From the NCBI GenBank assembly GCA_004357435.1, contig SMVS01000163.1, forward strand, positions 1-8,596: DNA of 8,596 nt, in the 5' to 3' direction. Shown piece by piece: positions 6,215 through 8,596 of this stretch. The notes under the pieces were generated by a model that was not told the DNA's origin, made no database searches, and saw only the letters and a list, made by a program, of their open reading frames with translations. Source of the DNA: Nitrospina sp. (lineage in GTDB: Bacteria; Nitrospinota; Nitrospinia; Nitrospinales; Nitrospinaceae). The number at the start of each line of letters is the position of its first letter. Within the stretch, counting starts at the first letter, position 1. The translations under genes were made by a program, and so were the position numbers.

Positions 6215-6484
6215 ATGAGCGAAGCCCCGGAAGAAGAAATCATCTGTCAATGTTTCCAAGTCTCGGATGTGACTATCAAGGGTTACATAAAATCCCGAAA
6301 CCTGGTCGAGATTGAACAGGTGACGAATGTCTGTGGTGCCGGAGGAGGATGTCAGTCCTGCCACATGCTTCTGCAATTGTTCATCGACCAGCAACATAAA
6401 AAGCCCCCCGAAAAAATTGCCGAATCGAGCAACGGCCATTCCCAAAAACGTGGTATCTTCGGCAAGCTGTTCGCACGATTTTAA
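6215..6484 (+). CDS. Bfd-like [2Fe-2S]-binding protein
   Basis: An 89-residue protein with a BFD-type (bacterioferritin-associated ferredoxin) iron-sulfur domain at about residues 9-60. The likely ligands are Cys11 and Cys13 (CQCF) and Cys46 and Cys49 (CQSC) after a glycine-rich loop; this is the C-x-C ... C-x2-C arrangement of the family. A further Cys40 lies just before that loop. Residues 60-89 form a basic, probably disordered tail ending KRGIFGKLFARF, longer than in E. coli Bfd (64 aa). In known systems Bfd passes electrons to bacterioferritin to release stored iron. The Fur box fits such a role, but bacterioferritin is not in the window. Start: longer frames run through the promoter, so ATG 6215 is chosen; it has no Shine-Dalgarno match (GTG 6209 is an alternative). 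larC begins 26 bp downstream on the same strand. Confidence 0.85.
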   Translation: MSEAPEEEIICQCFQVSDVTIKGYIKSRNLVEIEQVTNVCGAGGGCQSCHMLLQLFIDQQHKKPPEKIAESSNGHSQKRGIFGKLFARF

Positions 6485-6510
6485 GCTCCTTCCAACAGGC
6501 AAGATTCCAA

Positions 6511-7692
6511 ATGAAAATCGCTTATTTTGATTGCCGATCCGGAATTAGTGGCGACATGATTCTGGGTGCCCTGGTGGATTTGGGAGTGGATTTCAAGGCC
6601 ATCCAAAAAGGTCTGAAGACCCTGCCTCTTAAAGGTTATGAATTAAAATCCAGACGCGTGAAACGTGGCGCCATGGGGGGCACCAAGATTGATGTGCTGG
6701 TCAAGCCGTCAGCCCACACGCATTCCAGAAACATCGGTGACATTCAAAAGATCGTTCAAGGCTCCAAACTCCCGCGAAAAGTCATCACGCAATCCTTGGA
6801 AATATTTGAGCGCATCGCGCGGGCAGAAGCCCGGGTGCATAGAATCCGCATAGACAAGGTCCACTTTCACGAAGTCGGGGCGGTCGACTCCATCATCGAC
6901 GTGGTGGGAGGGGTGTTGGCGTTAGAGCTGTTGGCGGTGGACCGGGTTCTGGCCTCGCCGATCAACACGGGGGAGGGCACGGTGGCCTGCGACCACGGGA
7001 TTTTACCGGTTCCCGCGCCCGCCACTCTGGAGCTTTTAAAAGGTATTCCGTGTTATTCCAGCGGAGTCCCCAAGGAGTTGGCCACGCCCACGGGTGTGGC
7101 CATGATCGGGGTTTGGGCTGAAAATTTTCAATCCCTGCCGCTCATGACGATTCTGAAAACGGGCTACGGCTCAGGCACTCATATCATCAAAAGCCAGGCC
7201 AACTTGTTGCGCATCCTGCTGGGGGAAGACGCGGGCCGGGCGGGCGAACGTGTCACCCTGATTGAAACCAACATTGATGACATGAACCCGGAGTTTTATG
7301 AGCATGTCATGGAGACCTTGTTTTCTGCTGGCGCGTTGGACGTTTTTTTTACGCCGATCCTCATGAAGAAAAATCGGCCCGCCGTGAAACTTTCGACACT
7401 GGTTCCCCCCCACCGAAGGGCCGAGGCCGAGCGTATTTTATTGACACATACTTCGACCTATGGAGTGCGAAGCTGTGAGATGGACCGCCTGGTATTGGAA
7501 CGGGAGAAGCACCAGGTCAAAACGCCCTACGGCAAGGTGGCTGTGAAGGTCGGCAAGCTGGACGGCAACCGCATCCATTTTTCGCCGGAATACGAGGACT
7601 GCCGAAAGATCGCCAAAATAAAGGGACTGCCGATTAAGGTTGTTTACGACACGATTGCCCGGTGCGCCGAGCAGGAACTGGGTGGCGAGTAG
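6511..7692 (+). CDS. larC: LarC, nickel-pincer cofactor nickel insertase
   Basis: 393 residues, full length for LarC (former DUF111). In the characterised pathway LarC uses CTP to insert nickel into pyridinium-3,5-bisthiocarboxylic acid mononucleotide (EC 4.99.1.12), giving the nickel-pincer cofactor of lactate racemase and relatives. Visible landmarks are the N-terminal AYFDCRSGISGDM (4-16), a small His-containing stretch at 67-71 (SAHTH), the HFHEVGAVDSIIDVVG block (118-133), ATPTG (191-195) and the C-terminal-half motif ETNIDDMNPEFYEHVM (252-267). The gene is one uninterrupted frame, unlike Lactobacillus plantarum, where a ribosomal frameshift joins LarC1 and LarC2. It lies 26 bp after the bfd-like gene with no terminator, so the Fur-box promoter probably drives it too. 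No larB, larE or racemase gene is in the window. The ribosome site is weak. Its end is 7 bp from the convergent DUF507 gene. Confidence 0.93.
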   Translation: MKIAYFDCRSGISGDMILGALVDLGVDFKAIQKGLKTLPLKGYELKSRRVKRGAMGGTKIDVLVKPSAHTHSRNIGDIQKIVQGSKLPRKVITQSLEIFERIARAEARVHRIRIDKVHFHEVGAVDSIIDVVGGVLALELLAVDRVLASPINTGEGTVACDHGILPVPAPATLELLKGIPCYSSGVPKELATPTGVAMIGVWAENFQSLPLMTILKTGYGSGTHIIKSQANLLRILLGEDAGRAGERVTLIETNIDDMNPEFYEHVMETLFSAGALDVFFTPILMKKNRPAVKLSTLVPPHRRAEAERILLTHTSTYGVRSCEMDRLVLEREKHQVKTPYGKVAVKVGKLDGNRIHFSPEYEDCRKIAKIKGLPIKVVYDTIARCAEQELGGE

Positions 7693-7699
7693 GGCAGGG

Positions 7700-7981
7700 C
7701 TAGGAGATACCCAACCTGTGCAGGGATTCTTCGTAATGTTTCTGGTACATGATGTCCCATTCGGGAGTGCCTTCCCGCAATTTTTTTTCCTTGTAGGAGG
7801 TGATGATTTTGCGGGCTTCCGCATCGGCCTGATCATCGCGTTTTAATTCTTGCGTCATCGCCCGGGTCACTTCCAATCTTACGTCGTTCAGGTCCACCTT
7901 GTAATCCATCTCCTCACGATTTTTAAAATCGTTCGCGATCAGACTGCTGATATGGTTTATTTTGTCTCGGCTCAGTTTCAT
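7700..7981 (-). CDS. DUF507 family protein (second of tandem pair)
   Basis: A 93-residue DUF507 protein, function unknown. It begins MKLSRDKINHISSLIANDF, has the central QELKRDDQADAEARKII segment (44-60), and ends in the charged EWDIMYQKHYEESLHRLG helix (74-91). It is highly charged and predicted mostly helical, with no signal or membrane segment. It starts 12 bp after the other DUF507 gene; such tandem pairs recur in Deltaproteobacteria and Nitrospirota-like genomes, suggesting a heteromeric partner. No good Shine-Dalgarno sequence precedes the ATG (upstream bases CTAAAAAAGCAA), so translation may be coupled to the upstream gene. Convergent with larC, 7 bp apart and without an obvious terminator hairpin. 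Confidence 0.85.
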   Translation of the reverse strand: MKLSRDKINHISSLIANDFKNREEMDYKVDLNDVRLEVTRAMTQELKRDDQADAEARKIITSYKEKKLREGTPEWDIMYQKHYEESLHRLGIS

Positions 7982-7993
7982 TTGCTTTTTTAG

Positions 7994-8275
7994 TTAGAGG
8001 ACGAGTCCGCGTTCCCGGACCAGTTTGGACTTGACCATTTGAAAGACCCGGCCAAAATCCATCATATCGCGTTCATAATCCTTGGTCCGCGCTTCCAATA
8101 AAGTTTTGACCTCGTCATTCAGCCGGTCTTCCACCAGCAGGTCTTCCGTGATGATTGCCGAAATGATGGTTTCCAATTTTTCAGGCCGGTCTTCCCAGAC
8201 GATAAAATCACCTTCAATGAGAGATTTCACCATTTGCTTTGACATGCGCTCGACGAGCTCTTTTTTTATCCGCAT
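7994..8275 (-). CDS. DUF507 family protein (first of tandem pair)
   Basis: Also 93 residues and paralogous to its neighbour: it shares the basic N-terminal helix (MRIKKELVERMSKQMVKSLI) and the central acidic block EDLLVEDRLNDEVKTLLEA (44-62), then differs in the last third. Function unknown; helical, charged, cytoplasmic. The ATG lies only 24 bp after the 3' end of tRNA-Gly, leaving no room for its own promoter, and no Shine-Dalgarno sequence is visible in that gap. It is therefore probably read from a transcript that also carries the tRNA, and its mRNA 5' end would be made by tRNA 3' processing. Confidence 0.87.
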   Translation of the reverse strand: MRIKKELVERMSKQMVKSLIEGDFIVWEDRPEKLETIISAIITEDLLVEDRLNDEVKTLLEARTKDYERDMMDFGRVFQMVKSKLVRERGLVL

Positions 8276-8299
8276 AATTTAGTGAGTTTACGTAATAAG

Positions 8300-8372
8300 A
8301 GCGGGAGACGGGGTTCGAACCCGCGACATTCAGCTTGGGAAGCTGACACTCTACCAACTGAGCTACTCCCGC
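8300..8372 (-). tRNA. tRNA-Gly (CCC)
   Basis: A complete cloverleaf on the minus strand. The acceptor stem is GCGGGAG/CTCCCGC with discriminator U, as usual for tRNA-Gly. The anticodon stem TCAGC/GCTGA encloses loop TTCCCAA, so the anticodon is CCC, reading GGG. The T-arm is GCGGG-TTCGAAC-CCCGT. CCA is not encoded (TCT follows), unlike the tRNA-Met at 5889. It lies 7 bp after the stop of the 61-aa gene and 24 bp before the DUF507 start, all on one strand. Confidence 0.95.
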
Positions 8373-8379
8373 AATGGGT

Positions 8380-8565
8380 TTATGATCCGTTTTTCCCCAA
8401 TATTAGAATTAAATAATCTGAAGAGGTCTGGATATCTAGAATTTTCAACCCCTTCGCCTCGATTTCTTCGATCGACCGGCCCACCATTTTTTCAATGGCC
8501 TCTGCGCTTTCTTCATTGATATTCATAACCTTGACGCCGGTGATTTTATGATCGCTTAAGCTCAT
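8380..8565 (-). CDS. Small hypothetical protein, 61 aa
   Basis: Not recognised. 61 residues beginning MSLSDHKITG; a second possible start is Met14 (MNINEESAEAIEK), giving 48 residues. The region from 16 to 45 (EEIEAKGLKILDIQ) reads as a short acidic helix followed by a beta strand, and the C-terminus SDYLILILGKNGS as another strand, so a small alpha/beta fold is plausible. No signal peptide. Neither start has a good Shine-Dalgarno sequence. The stop lies 7 bp from tRNA-Gly on the same strand, suggesting co-transcription. The composition looks coding and nothing overlaps it, but the call is moderate; 8566-8596 upstream shows nothing certain. Confidence 0.55.
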   Translation of the reverse strand: MSLSDHKITGVKVMNINEESAEAIEKMVGRSIEEIEAKGLKILDIQTSSDYLILILGKNGS

Positions 8566-8596
8566 GATGATGAAATTAGTTTAACTCATTGAAAAA

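Noticed and set aside
6077..6502. Minus-strand open frame of 141 codons over the bfd-like gene
   Set aside because: It runs antisense through the promoter, the Fur box and a clear BFD domain, and shows no recognisable protein features.
6511..7692. Programmed frameshift in larC as in Lactobacillus plantarum
   Set aside because: The N-terminal and C-terminal LarC parts are in a single uninterrupted frame, so none is needed.

Overview
The window (8,596 bp, moderate GC) looks like an ordinary chromosomal segment of a Gram-negative, non-model bacterium. A tandem pair of DUF507 genes, a mitochondrial-type aconitase, a LarC protein and a bacterial leucine-rich-repeat (LRR) protein together suggest the Nitrospinota / Nitrospirota / former Deltaproteobacteria neighbourhood. 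This is an inference from gene content, and no marker gene here settles it. No insertion sequence, phage module or CRISPR array is visible.

Layout. 1-2325: a hairpin terminator, then a complete aconitase gene on the minus strand (TCA or reductive TCA cycle). 2326-2572: a divergent intergenic region. 2573-4582: two plus-strand genes 45 bp apart, an alpha/beta hydrolase and an LRR protein with a very acidic tail. 4610-5152: a convergent minus-strand gene of unknown function with a likely promoter at 5197-5225. 5333-5833: a metallo-beta-lactamase-fold gene that appears broken, with an in-frame TAG and a lost C-terminal part. Its remnant runs straight into the promoter of an elongator-type tRNA-Met(CAU), which has its own terminator. 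6012-6214: a regulatory stretch with two similar inverted repeats, a perfect consensus sigma-70 promoter (TTGACA, 17 bp, TATAAT) and a near-ideal Fur box lying over the end of the -10 and the start site. This promoter drives a small Bfd-like [2Fe-2S] protein, and 26 bp later larC, the insertase of the nickel-pincer cofactor. 7700-8565, minus strand: a 61-residue unknown protein, tRNA-Gly(CCC) and two tandem DUF507 genes, packed so tightly that they are probably one transcript.

The part with the clearest biological story is the Fur-controlled promoter feeding an iron-sulfur protein and then a nickel-cofactor gene. It predicts that iron limitation raises expression of a nickel-cofactor maturation protein. 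The other notable points are the decaying MBL gene beside the tRNA-Met promoter, the strict 27-residue register of the LRR protein with its slippage-prone 15-bp repeat, and the tRNA embedded in a protein-coding cluster. I see no clearly new multi-gene defence or mobile system.
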